DNA of 9,666 bases from contig JAGXSO010000051.1 in assembly GCA_018333775.1 (NCBI GenBank), positions 1 to 9,666 of the forward strand. The letters are read 5' to 3'. Shown one piece after another: positions 1-6,514 of the stretch. This DNA comes from Truepera sp. (GTDB lineage: Bacteria; Deinococcota; Deinococci; Deinococcales; Trueperaceae). Position numbers and translations under genes: made by a program. The notes under the pieces were generated by a model. The model did no database searches, had not been told where the DNA came from, and saw only the letters and a list, made by a program, of their open reading frames with translations. How positions within the stretch are numbered: position 1 is the first letter of the stretch; every line of letters starts with the position of its first letter.

Positions 1-95
1 AATAAGGCTTCGCCCGAGTAATAAGGCTTCGCCCGAGTAATAAGGCTTCGCCCGAGTAATAAGGCTTCGCCCGAGTAATAAGGCTTCGCCCGAGT
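1..95. repeat. Tandem array of a 19-bp repeat, five perfect copies
   Basis: The unit AATAAGGCTTCGCCCGAGT is repeated head to tail five times without a mismatch. Copies start at 1, 20, 39, 58 and 77, and the array stops when the sequence turns to AATTGCG at 96. The first copy begins exactly at the window edge, so the true copy number is unknown. There are no spacers, so this is not a CRISPR array. Each junction reads TAATAA. Because 19 is not a multiple of three, the stop codons fall in all three + frames. The minus strand of each unit contains GCGAAGC, a sequence known to form an unusually stable DNA mini-hairpin. The array lies directly upstream of the sufE-like gene. Its function is unknown; it is probably a slippage-prone minisatellite. 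Confidence 0.95.
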
Positions 96-132
96 AATTG
101 CGTAAACCACGTCTTAGCCGGTGACAAGAGCG

Positions 133-144
133 TATGCTGGCGCT
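133..144 (+). promoter_or_regulatory. Possible leaderless promoter -10 box for the sufE-like gene
   Basis: TATGCT at 133-138 matches the TANNNT -10 pattern and lies six bases before the ATG at 145. Transcription would then begin at or very near the start codon, giving a leaderless mRNA. No Shine-Dalgarno sequence precedes either this ATG or the upstream GTG at 121, which supports the idea. No good -35 is seen; the best is a weak GTCTTA at 111-116. Leaderless transcripts with this spacing are known to be common in Deinococcota. The assignment is inferred from sequence only. Confidence 0.4.
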
Positions 145-576
145 ATGGCCGTACCCTCTAAACTACAAGCCATTGTGGAGGCGTTCAAACAGACGCCCAA
201 GCCGCTTAGGTTGCAGCTGCTGCTTGATTACACCAACAAGGTCGCCTCGCTGCCGCCGCACTTAGCCGGCCGGCTCGACGCTATGGAGCAGGTGCATGAA
301 TGCCAGACGCCGCTCTTTGTGGCCACCGAGGTCCAAGACGGCCGGGTCAGGCTGTATTTTTACGCCCCTCCGGAGGCGCCTACTACCCGAGGCTTTGCCG
401 GCATCTTGAGCGAGGGCCTCAGCGGCTTAAGCCCGGAGGAGGTGCTTAACACCCCCGAGCAGTTCTACACCGTGATGGGGCTAGCCGAAGTGATCTCGCC
501 GCTGCGGTTGCGCGGGATGGCCGCCATCTTGGCCCGCCTCAAGCGGCAGCTACGCGAGCGGTTGCCTGCAGGATGA
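145..576 (+). CDS. sufE: SufE-family sulfur acceptor protein
   Basis: This is a 143-residue SufE-like protein. SufE accepts a persulfide from the cysteine desulfurase SufS on a conserved cysteine, stimulates the desulfurase and passes sulfur to the SufBCD scaffold for Fe-S cluster assembly in the cytosol. The expected cysteine is visible as C53 in VHECQTPLF. The family's C-terminal segment follows (GLAEVISPLRLRGMAAILARLKRQ). The length is typical of a single-domain SufE, with no fusion. The frame stays open back to a GTG at 121, but I chose the ATG at 145 because homology begins there (KLQAIVEAFKQTPKPLRLQLLL) and a -10-like box sits just before it. Neither start has a Shine-Dalgarno. The gene stands alone, without sufS or sufBCD beside it, and converges on the mannosidase gene. 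It appears unrelated to the sugar genes. Confidence 0.88.
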   Translation: MAVPSKLQAIVEAFKQTPKPLRLQLLLDYTNKVASLPPHLAGRLDAMEQVHECQTPLFVATEVQDGRVRLYFYAPPEAPTTRGFAGILSEGLSGLSPEEVLNTPEQFYTVMGLAEVISPLRLRGMAAILARLKRQLRERLPAG

Positions 577-594
577 CCTGGCGCGGTGGGTCAT
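573..594. terminator. Weak inverted repeat spanning two convergent stop codons
   Basis: ATGACC at 573-578 and GGTCAT at 589-594 are perfect 6-bp arms around a 10-base loop. They include the TGA of the sufE-like gene (574-576) and the TGA of the opposing mannosidase gene (591-593). Only 14 bp lie between the two stop codons, so any intrinsic terminator would have to sit in this symmetric position. There is no T-tract on either side and the stem is short, so terminator activity is doubtful. The symmetry may simply reflect both genes ending in ATGACC. Confidence 0.2.
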
Positions 595-3500
595 GGGGCA
601 CGGGTGAGGCGCCAGGTCTTAACCTGAAACGGCCGGATGTCTGGCGACTCGGCCAGGGGGCGCTCGAGCAGATCGACCTCGCCGGCTAGCTGCCAGCCCT
701 CGGGTAGTGTCAGTTTAAGCCCTCCCCGCGCCCCTTGCGGTTCGTAGACGCGCAGGATCAGATCATGGCCGTCTTCCGCGCCCTTGAGCGCACCCAGTGC
801 TACCGGCAGCCCTTCCAGGCGCAGCGGTTGCCAGGCCGTTTCGCGCGCTGCTCTCACAGGGTGCGCCCTTAGCGGCTGATTAAGGTCTTCAGCCTCCATC
901 AGTACGCCGCCCTCCAGCCAGGAACCGCTGTAAGGATAGATGGCGTAGCGGAAACGGTGCTCACCTTCGTCGGCATAGGGGTCGGGGAGGACAGGTGAGC
1001 GCAGTATGGTTAGGCCCAGTTCGCTAGGCAGAGCGTGATGGCCGTAGCGCCCGTCATTTAGCAGGGCTACCCCGTAACCCGGCTCGCTCAGAGTGGCGAA
1101 GCGGTGAGCGGCCACCTCGAAGCGGGCGGCGTCCCAGGTGGTATTGCTGTGGGTAGGGCGCCGCACTACGCCGTAGGCCGTTTCAAAGGTGGCGTACTCG
1201 GAGCGCACCGCTACCGGAAAGCGGGTTTTTAAGAGCCAGTGCCGCTCGTGCCAAGCGAGGTGGGTAGCGAACTCCAGGCGCGCCGAGTTAGCCCACAGCC
1301 GCAGCTCCTGGGTAATCAGGCTAGCGCGGAAGCGCCGCGTTAGGCGCAGTGCGACCCGATGGGGGCCGGCTTCGATGACCTCGCTGCCGGCTAAGTCGGT
1401 AATCTCCTGACCTTGCGCCCGATAGTCCACATCGATGTCCCAAGCGTCCCAGTTGCGCGGCTTGTCGACGTAGGCCCAGAGCTGATTGCCGCGCCCAGCC
1501 AGCACCTCGCGCCCGGCGCGTTTGTCCCAGATCCGAGCCAGGGTGCCGTCTTCAGCTAACTCTATGCGCACCAGGGCATTCTCCAGATGGCGCTGAGAGA
1601 CGCTTAGCCCTGCCGGCGGCGCACAGTCCAGGCGGATGGAGGCGGCCAGGCCGGGCACTGGGCGCCGGTCGCTGACAACGAAGCCGCCGTCTACTGCCTG
1701 GGCACCGGGAACGGCCTCGCTAAGCTCCACCCGCACCGGGCGCTCGGTGAGCTCTGGATTGACGATCAAGAGGCCGGGGCGCTCGCCGGGCGCCACCGCA
1801 CCGGCTAGCTGCTGAAGCCCATCGTGCGCTACGGCTGCGGCTTGGGCTGTTACCGTGGCTAACTCGCGCTCGGCCTGCGCGTAGACCTCGCCGATGGAGG
1901 AGCCTGGCAGGATGTCGTGAAACTGGTTTTTTAGCAGCTCGCGCCAGAGGGGCTCGAGCGATCCCGGAGCCTTGCCGCCTTGCAGCATCGGGAGGTTGAT
2001 GCCTTGCAGAGCGATGAGGCTGGTCATTACTTCGGCAGCCAGCAGGCTGCGCTCGGCCTGGCGGTGCAGGCGCTTGGTGCGGCCCTGGCTGCTCAGGGTG
2101 CCGCGGTGCAGCTCGAGGTAGATCTCGCCCAGCCAGACCGGCAGCGTTTCGGTCTGAGCGGTCTGGTGGAGGCGCGCAAAGTAGTCATCAACCCGCCCCC
2201 AGCGCGTCTGGGGCAGCGCCGGTAGCACTTCGGCAGCGCGTTGGCGCTCGAGCATTTCGATAGTCGTCCCACCGCCCCCGTCACCATAGCCGAGGGTCAG
2301 GAGCCCTTCGGGATGATGCTGCTTGCCGCGGTAGTTACTCCATACCGCGTGCAGCGTCTCGGCCTCGAAGAGGCCGTTATAGCCATCCCGCGGGTTCAAG
2401 AAGGTGTGGGCCAAGAGGCGGGTGCCGTCGAGGCCTTCCCACCAGAACAGGTCATAGGGGAAGCGGTTGGTCTCATTCCAGTTGGTCTTGGTGGTAAAGA
2501 AGCTGTCGATCCCGGCTAGTTTATAGATTTGTGGCAGCGCCGGGGCGAAGCCGAAGCAGTCAGGTAGCCAGCCGACGCGGTGCAGGTGGCCGAAGTGCTG
2601 TTCAAAGTAGCGCTGGCCGTACAGGAGCTGCCGCGCTAGCGACTCGCCGGTCGGCATGTTGGTGTCAGGCTCGACCCACATGCCGCCGATCGGCTCCCAG
2701 CGGCCCGCTTGCGCATAAGCCTTGATGCCGGCTAGCAGGTTCGGGTCATCCTCTTCCAGCCAGGCGTAGTACTGCGCATGCGACTGGTTGAAGGTGAACT
2801 CGGGGTAGCGTGCCAGCAGAGACAGCATCCCAGAGAAGGTCCGCTGCGCTTTGCGACGGGTCTCCTCAATCGGCCACAGCCAGGCCAGATCGATATGGGC
2901 GTGGCCCGAGAGGAGTAGCCTCCCCTGGGGCGGATAGCGGGTTTGCAGCTCGCGCAGCTCGCGCTTAAGCTGTTCGTGAGCCGATATTACGCTGCCGCGC
3001 TGAGCTTCGCTCAAGGCCGGCGGATGGCTGCTTAGACCGCTCGGGGCTTGCCACAGGCGGTTAAACAGCTCGCTCCCCTGTAAGCGAGGCAGATAGTCCG
3101 GGGTGTGGCTGGGCCAGTCGAGGATGGTGAGCGAGCGTTCGGCGGCGCGCAGCAAGACTGGTGCCACCTCCTGCTCGGCGAGCTTTTGGGAGGTTTCGAG
3201 AACCAGGCTGAGCAGGCGGCAGTAGCTGTCTAGTGCTGTATCGAGCCAGATCGCACGGGCTAAGCGCAGGCGCGGGTCGGGGTGCGGAACGCCAAACGGG
3301 AGCCGGGCGACCATCTCGATCTTAAGGCTAAAAGTGTCGGCCTGCAACGGGAAACGCTGATGGTAAGGGTCGAGGCCGAACTGCTCTTGGCTGCGGGCGT
3401 AGGCGACGGTTAACAGGCTTTCGCCGCCGACGTCGAGCTCGAGCCAGGTCTCGGCGATGGGCCAGGCCGCGGGGATAGCAACTTCGGGGTGGGCTAACTG

Positions 3501-3659
3501 CTGCACGGCGTCCCGCTCGGGCCAGGGAGCGCCCAGCGCCAACGGCAGACCGTTAAACGACCATTGGGTGAGGTCTAGGTGATCACGGACCAGCCAGAAC
3601 CGGAGCTCATCGAGGCGGACCTTGAGCCGCTCGAGCCGTTGCGGAGTGGAAATGGTCAT
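591..3659 (-). CDS. Alpha-mannosidase, glycoside hydrolase family 38
   Basis: This 1022-residue enzyme is a retaining, zinc-dependent GH38 alpha-mannosidase of the large class II type (the cytosolic and vacuolar Ams1-like group). Numbered from the chosen start, an N-terminal region (1-240) precedes the catalytic barrel. The zinc ligands are H255 and D257 in SGHAHIDLAWLWP, the nucleophile D367 in GWLPDCFGFAP, and H581 in NQFHDILPGSS. The family hallmark ELHRGTLSSQGRTKR lies near 516-530. Beta-rich C-terminal domains fill the rest. No signal peptide is seen, so it should act in the cytosol on imported mannosides. The frame extends upstream to an ATG at 3683, but I chose the ATG at 3659 because AAAGGA (3666-3671) lies six bases before it. 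It is the third gene of the operon, 53 bp after the kinase. The full length and intact catalytic residues suggest an active enzyme. Confidence 0.95.
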   Translation of the reverse strand: MTISTPQRLERLKVRLDELRFWLVRDHLDLTQWSFNGLPLALGAPWPERDAVQQLAHPEVAIPAAWPIAETWLELDVGGESLLTVAYARSQEQFGLDPYHQRFPLQADTFSLKIEMVARLPFGVPHPDPRLRLARAIWLDTALDSYCRLLSLVLETSQKLAEQEVAPVLLRAAERSLTILDWPSHTPDYLPRLQGSELFNRLWQAPSGLSSHPPALSEAQRGSVISAHEQLKRELRELQTRYPPQGRLLLSGHAHIDLAWLWPIEETRRKAQRTFSGMLSLLARYPEFTFNQSHAQYYAWLEEDDPNLLAGIKAYAQAGRWEPIGGMWVEPDTNMPTGESLARQLLYGQRYFEQHFGHLHRVGWLPDCFGFAPALPQIYKLAGIDSFFTTKTNWNETNRFPYDLFWWEGLDGTRLLAHTFLNPRDGYNGLFEAETLHAVWSNYRGKQHHPEGLLTLGYGDGGGGTTIEMLERQRAAEVLPALPQTRWGRVDDYFARLHQTAQTETLPVWLGEIYLELHRGTLSSQGRTKRLHRQAERSLLAAEVMTSLIALQGINLPMLQGGKAPGSLEPLWRELLKNQFHDILPGSSIGEVYAQAERELATVTAQAAAVAHDGLQQLAGAVAPGERPGLLIVNPELTERPVRVELSEAVPGAQAVDGGFVVSDRRPVPGLAASIRLDCAPPAGLSVSQRHLENALVRIELAEDGTLARIWDKRAGREVLAGRGNQLWAYVDKPRNWDAWDIDVDYRAQGQEITDLAGSEVIEAGPHRVALRLTRRFRASLITQELRLWANSARLEFATHLAWHERHWLLKTRFPVAVRSEYATFETAYGVVRRPTHSNTTWDAARFEVAAHRFATLSEPGYGVALLNDGRYGHHALPSELGLTILRSPVLPDPYADEGEHRFRYAIYPYSGSWLEGGVLMEAEDLNQPLRAHPVRAARETAWQPLRLEGLPVALGALKGAEDGHDLILRVYEPQGARGGLKLTLPEGWQLAGEVDLLERPLAESPDIRPFQVKTWRLTRAP

Positions 3660-3665
3660 AGGGCA

Positions 3666-3671
3666 TCCTTT
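3666..3671 (-). promoter_or_regulatory. Ribosome-binding site that sets the GH38 start
   Basis: On the minus strand AAAGGA ends six bases before the ATG at 3659. The alternative upstream ATG at 3683 would place this sequence inside the coding region and has no comparable site of its own. This supports the shorter 1022-residue protein. Confidence 0.7.
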
Positions 3672-3703
3672 ACTGGCCGGCATCGGGCGCGACCCAAACG
3701 TTA

Positions 3704-3733
3704 ATTATCTTATCACCGACAACCGCTAGACAA
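3704..3733 (-). promoter_or_regulatory. Possible internal promoter before the GH38 alpha-mannosidase gene
   Basis: On the minus strand TTGTCT (3728-3733, 4 of 6 to TTGACA) is followed after 18 bp by GATAAT (3704-3709, 5 of 6 to TATAAT). It lies over the end of the ROK kinase gene and the 53-bp gap, within a short AT-rich patch that stands out from the GC-rich surroundings. It could give the mannosidase extra transcription independent of the main operon promoter. Boxes of this quality also occur by chance, so this is tentative. Confidence 0.28.
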
Positions 3734-4624
3734 GATCAAAACCAGCCTTGTCACCCCCTGCAAAGAGCTGCGCACACTGTTGTTGACAGCCAGAATAGCC
3801 TTGAGTCCGGAGACCCCCTTAAGCGATTGCGTTAGCGCCGGGCGCAGCAGGGCGAACGATTGTGCGATCCGCCCGCCAAACACCAGGCACTCTGCGCCAA
3901 AGGGGATGACATGCCGTTCGCGGATAAAGTTGCCTAACGTTGTTGCGACCTCGCTAAAGACGCTAGCCGCCTCCGCTTCACCCTGGCTGGCCCGCTGGGC
4001 GATCTCCGCCACCTCGAGCCTCAGCCCGGTCAGCGCCTGATAGCGGGCGATCAGCTGATGCCGCCCGACGTAATGATCGAGTATGCCGCCTTGGTAGGGT
4101 TGCCCGGCAATCCAACCGAGCGGCGGCACACCCGGTCCGTCCGCGACCACCTCACCATCGACCACAAACGCGCTACCGACGCCGCTGCCGATGGTAAAAG
4201 CGATAACCCGGCGGTAACGCCGGGCGGCGCCCAACCAGGCTTGGCCGCGAGCAAAGCTCCAGCTATCGACATCGAACACGAGGGGTAACGATGGTGGCAG
4301 CGCCAGCCTCCGGCGCAGCTCCTGCATAACGTTGACCCCGTAGAGATGGTCGTACTTGCCGAGGTTTTGCATCAGGCTGATACCGCGCTGATAGTCAAAG
4401 GGTCCGCAGATAGCGATGCCGATCCCTACCGGCGTCAGCCGGGCCCCTTGAGCGCGGGCCAAGCAGCTCTTTAGCGCGTCGGTGAAGGCCCCCAGAAGCT
4501 CTTCCGCCGTGCCGGAGGAGTCGATGGCGATGCGGCTTAAGTTAGTTAGCTGGCCGTCCTGCCGGACGAGGCCGGTCGTGAGCGAGGTCCCACCGACATC
4601 CATGGCGATGACGTGCCGGGTCAC
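3713..4624 (-). CDS. ROK-family sugar kinase (probable mannokinase or hexokinase)
   Basis: This 303-residue protein belongs to the ROK family of ATP-dependent sugar kinases. It shows the N-terminal phosphate-binding motif D9-VGGTS, the likely catalytic aspartate D118 in VFDVDSW, the second glycine motif GSGVGS (146-151), and an adenosine-side FGGRI (249-253). The C-terminal SSLQGVTRLVL aligns with the usual AALIGAA helix, so the end looks intact. The ROK zinc motif (CxCGxxGCxE) is absent; the matching segment is GGILDHYVGRHQL (179-191). No DNA-binding helix-turn-helix precedes the kinase fold, so it is an enzyme and not a NagC/XylR-type repressor. Its GTG start overlaps the stop of the isomerase gene in GTGA, which implies translational coupling. 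No clear Shine-Dalgarno is seen. Between a mannosidase and a mannose-6-phosphate isomerase, phosphorylation of mannose is the natural role. The substrate is inferred from context. Confidence 0.85.
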   Translation of the reverse strand: MTRHVIAMDVGGTSLTTGLVRQDGQLTNLSRIAIDSSGTAEELLGAFTDALKSCLARAQGARLTPVGIGIAICGPFDYQRGISLMQNLGKYDHLYGVNVMQELRRRLALPPSLPLVFDVDSWSFARGQAWLGAARRYRRVIAFTIGSGVGSAFVVDGEVVADGPGVPPLGWIAGQPYQGGILDHYVGRHQLIARYQALTGLRLEVAEIAQRASQGEAEAASVFSEVATTLGNFIRERHVIPFGAECLVFGGRIAQSFALLRPALTQSLKGVSGLKAILAVNNSVRSSLQGVTRLVLILSSGCR

Positions 4625-6399
4625 GGTTGGGGTCCGGGTTTAATAAACGCCTTGATGACCTTGGCGGGGACGGTGCCCCGGTTGGTCAGGCGGTAAGTGT
4701 TGGCGGCGGCGGGCACCACAAAGGTTTCGGCATAGCTGAACAGTTGCTGGGCGCCTGGCCCGGCCTCGAGCAGTACAGCTTCGCCTGCTACCAGCGTGAG
4801 GACATGTACGGAGCCCTCAGTCGCGACCTCCACGCGATCATCGAATTCGAGGCGATGCACATCGTAGAAGTGCTCCCGGTGAGTAGGCAGATGCACTACT
4901 TGCCAGCTCGGCCCTGACGCGAGCAGACGTGGCTGCGAGATCAGCTCATGATGGACGCGCCGGCCCTGGCGCTGGAAGTCCAGGTTGGCCAGGGCCCGCG
5001 CAACGTTGAGCGGCCGGGGTCGTCCGTCTAGGTCGGGCCGCAGCCAGTCATACAGCTTGAAGGTAAAGATGTAAGGTGTGGCGCTGATTTCGAGCACCAA
5101 CGCATCCTGGCCGGAGCAATGAATGGTGCCGCTGGGAATCAGGTACAGCGCGTGCCGGCGTGCCGGCACGGTCATCACGAAGGCCTCGACCTCCAGCGGT
5201 AAGGAGTCAGACAGCGCCTGTTCGAAGCCTTGCGGGTCGATACCGCCTTGAAACCCCAGATAGACTTTCGCGCCAGGTTTGGCGTCCATAATGTAATACG
5301 CCTCGTCCTGCGTGAAGCGCTCGCCAAACTGGCGAATATACTCCGGTCGGGGGTGGCATTGCAGCGAGAGGTTGCCGCCGTCGAAGGTATCCAGATAGTC
5401 GAAGCGGATAGGGAAGTCGTAACCGAAGCGCTCGGCGCTATCGCCCAGGACGGCGCGGTGGTTCTGGTACATCAGGAGATCGAAGGAGACCTCCAGCCGT
5501 TGGCCCGTGCTCTCGAACACCAGGCCGTTTTCAGGAGTGATCAGCTCGAACGACCAGGCGTAGTTAGGAGCGTCCTGCGGCAGGTCGGGGATCGTCTTTT
5601 TGAGCCACTGACCGCCCCAGGGGCCGGGCTCGAACCAGGGGCGCGCCCGGAAGTAGGTGTGCGCCATGCGCTCGAGCCCAGCGCGTAGCGTCTCACCGGT
5701 CATAAAGGCGGGATCGTCGGGGTTCTGCGCGTCAACGATCAGGTCGAGGTGGGGCAGCAGCTCGGCTTTGTGCCGATTGAGCGCGACCCAGTCCACAAAG
5801 TAGCACCGTTTGTACATTGCTTTGGGGTCGTCTGCCGAACTGCGGCCCAAGTTAGCGATGCTGCCGGCGCGGGCTCGGTACTGAATCTCGTTTTTAGGCA
5901 CGTCGAGGTATATCAGGAACGCTTCAGTCCAACCGGCCAGCGCGGCGCCGGTGCCGTAGAGGATGCTCACCCCCGAGGCGGGGCGCAACTCATTAAGTTT
6001 GGCCTGATCGAAGAAGTCCTTAAGCGACCCGGTGAAGCGCGTGCCAAAAAGCGGGTCGTCGCCTAAAAACGGCGCCACTAATCGCGCTATCTCCGCTTCT
6101 GGCCTGAGAGCTTGGTCAACTGCCAGCCAGCTAGCTTCTACCTCCACTTCCGCCAAGGCGCGCTCCAGCCGCTCGCGAAACACCGGCCAGAGCACGCCGC
6201 CATAGCCGTCAATGACGATCCGCGGGCGCCCGGCCAAGCATTCGGCCAGCGCAGCAAAGCCGCGTCCGATCTGCTGCGGGGGCCCTTCAGAGTGACTGCG
6301 CTCCGGTAGGGGATAGGCCGGGTACAGGTCGTAACGCCCCGCGGGAGCCGGGCTGTGGCAGGGTGGCAGGATGGGCTGAGTGGTGCGGCGCCAGAACAT
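4621..6399 (-). CDS. Class I mannose-6-phosphate isomerase with an N-terminal kinase-like domain
   Basis: This 592-residue protein interconverts mannose-6-phosphate and fructose-6-phosphate (a manA-type activity). Residues from about 255 on form the cupin isomerase. Its zinc ligands are Q347 and H349 in LSLQCHP, E366 in DEAYYIM, and H427 in IPSGTIHCSG. A typical LYDWLRPDLDGRPRPLN segment and a C-terminal cupin with VVPAAANTYRL follow. The first 250 residues are extra compared with a plain isomerase of about 320-400 residues. They resemble a uridine-kinase-like P-loop domain in layout (IVIDGYGG near 61-68, DLIVDAQNPDDP near 219-230). However, the loop GYGGVLWP lacks the lysine and the serine or threonine of a working Walker A motif. 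The domain is thus probably a non-catalytic or regulatory module. The start at 6399 has AAGG seven bases upstream. This is the first gene of the operon. Confidence 0.88.
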   Translation of the reverse strand: MFWRRTTQPILPPCHSPAPAGRYDLYPAYPLPERSHSEGPPQQIGRGFAALAECLAGRPRIVIDGYGGVLWPVFRERLERALAEVEVEASWLAVDQALRPEAEIARLVAPFLGDDPLFGTRFTGSLKDFFDQAKLNELRPASGVSILYGTGAALAGWTEAFLIYLDVPKNEIQYRARAGSIANLGRSSADDPKAMYKRCYFVDWVALNRHKAELLPHLDLIVDAQNPDDPAFMTGETLRAGLERMAHTYFRARPWFEPGPWGGQWLKKTIPDLPQDAPNYAWSFELITPENGLVFESTGQRLEVSFDLLMYQNHRAVLGDSAERFGYDFPIRFDYLDTFDGGNLSLQCHPRPEYIRQFGERFTQDEAYYIMDAKPGAKVYLGFQGGIDPQGFEQALSDSLPLEVEAFVMTVPARRHALYLIPSGTIHCSGQDALVLEISATPYIFTFKLYDWLRPDLDGRPRPLNVARALANLDFQRQGRRVHHELISQPRLLASGPSWQVVHLPTHREHFYDVHRLEFDDRVEVATEGSVHVLTLVAGEAVLLEAGPGAQQLFSYAETFVVPAAANTYRLTNRGTVPAKVIKAFIKPGPQP

Positions 6400-6405
6400 A
6401 GTTGG

Positions 6406-6421
6406 GCCTTGTTGACAAGGC
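6406..6421. promoter_or_regulatory. Palindrome over the + promoter -35 and the isomerase RBS
   Basis: GCCTTGTTGACAAGGC has perfect 7-bp arms around a 2-base centre. It contains the TTGACA -35 of the + strand promoter. In the minus-strand mRNA it lies in the short leader, and its 3' arm contains the AAGG that serves as Shine-Dalgarno for the isomerase gene. It could be a second protein-binding operator, 33 bp centre to centre from the TGGACTAGTCCA palindrome. It could also be an RNA hairpin (6-bp stem, UCAA loop) that hides the ribosome-binding site. The sequence does not decide between the two. Confidence 0.5.
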
Positions 6422-6439
6422 GGATGAGGCCAGTATAAA
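6412..6439 (+). promoter_or_regulatory. Promoter for the rightward GH38 operon
   Basis: A perfect TTGACA -35 (6412-6417) is followed after 16 bp by TATAAA (6434-6439, 5 of 6 to consensus). Transcription would begin near 6446, inside the TGGACTAGTCCA palindrome, and leave a leader of about 70 nt before the ATG at 6515. This is the strongest promoter match in the window and lies in the only divergent gap. Confidence 0.75.
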
Positions 6440-6460
6440 TTGGACTAGTCCAGTTGTCTA
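6432..6460 (-). promoter_or_regulatory. Promoter for the leftward isomerase-kinase-mannosidase operon
   Basis: On the minus strand TAGACA (6455-6460, 5 of 6 to TTGACA) is separated by exactly 17 bp from TATACT (6432-6437, 5 of 6 to TATAAT). The spacer contains the whole 12-bp palindrome. Transcription would begin near 6425, giving a leader of about 26 nt. Its -10 overlaps the -10 of the opposing + strand promoter, so the two polymerases should compete for the site. Confidence 0.7.
6438..6455. promoter_or_regulatory. Palindromic operator shared by both divergent promoters
   Basis: TGGACTAGTCCA (6441-6452) is a perfect 12-bp palindrome. Adding three bases on each side gives AATTGGACTAGTCCAGTT, with only one mismatched pair. 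It fills the spacer of the leftward promoter and begins two bases after the -10 of the rightward one, covering its start site. A bound repressor would block both. The shape (inverted arms around a central CTAG) resembles operators of GntR-family sugar regulators of the HutC type, such as DasR and NagR sites. The regulator family is therefore a guess, and no regulator gene is in the window. Confidence 0.7.
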
Positions 6461-6504
6461 GCGACTTAAGCGCTACCGTGCGCGAGTTGCTGCTGGGGCG
6501 GCGC

Positions 6505-6509
6505 GGGAG
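6505..6509 (+). promoter_or_regulatory. Ribosome-binding site for the 881-residue GH38 gene
   Basis: GGGAG ends five bases before the ATG at 6515. The spacing is normal and it supports this start, which also fits the family's N-terminus because the zinc-binding HxD lies only 14 residues in. Confidence 0.6.
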
Positions 6510-6514
6510 TCGGT

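Noticed and set aside
1..95. CRISPR array
   Set aside because: The 19-bp units follow each other with no spacer, and there are no cas genes nearby.
3660..3683. Longer start for the large mannosidase at the ATG at 3683
   Set aside because: The AAAGGA site is correctly spaced for the ATG at 3659 and would lie inside the gene if 3683 were used. The eight extra residues do not look conserved.
3713..3800. Possible frameshift at the C-terminus of the ROK kinase
   Set aside because: The last 28 residues looked unusual at first, but in the existing frame SSLQGVTRLVL aligns with the family's AALIGAA helix. The other two frames give no better match and soon end.
5230..5688. A 152-codon open frame on the + strand opposite the isomerase gene
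   Set aside because: It is fully antisense to conserved isomerase motifs, has no ribosome-binding site that I can see and resembles no family. It is a GC-driven shadow.
6460..6474. AGCGACTTAAGCGCT as a third operator
   Set aside because: The AGCG and CGCT arms are only 4 bp and are offset by an extra base from the central CTTAAG, so the symmetry is too weak to support a site.
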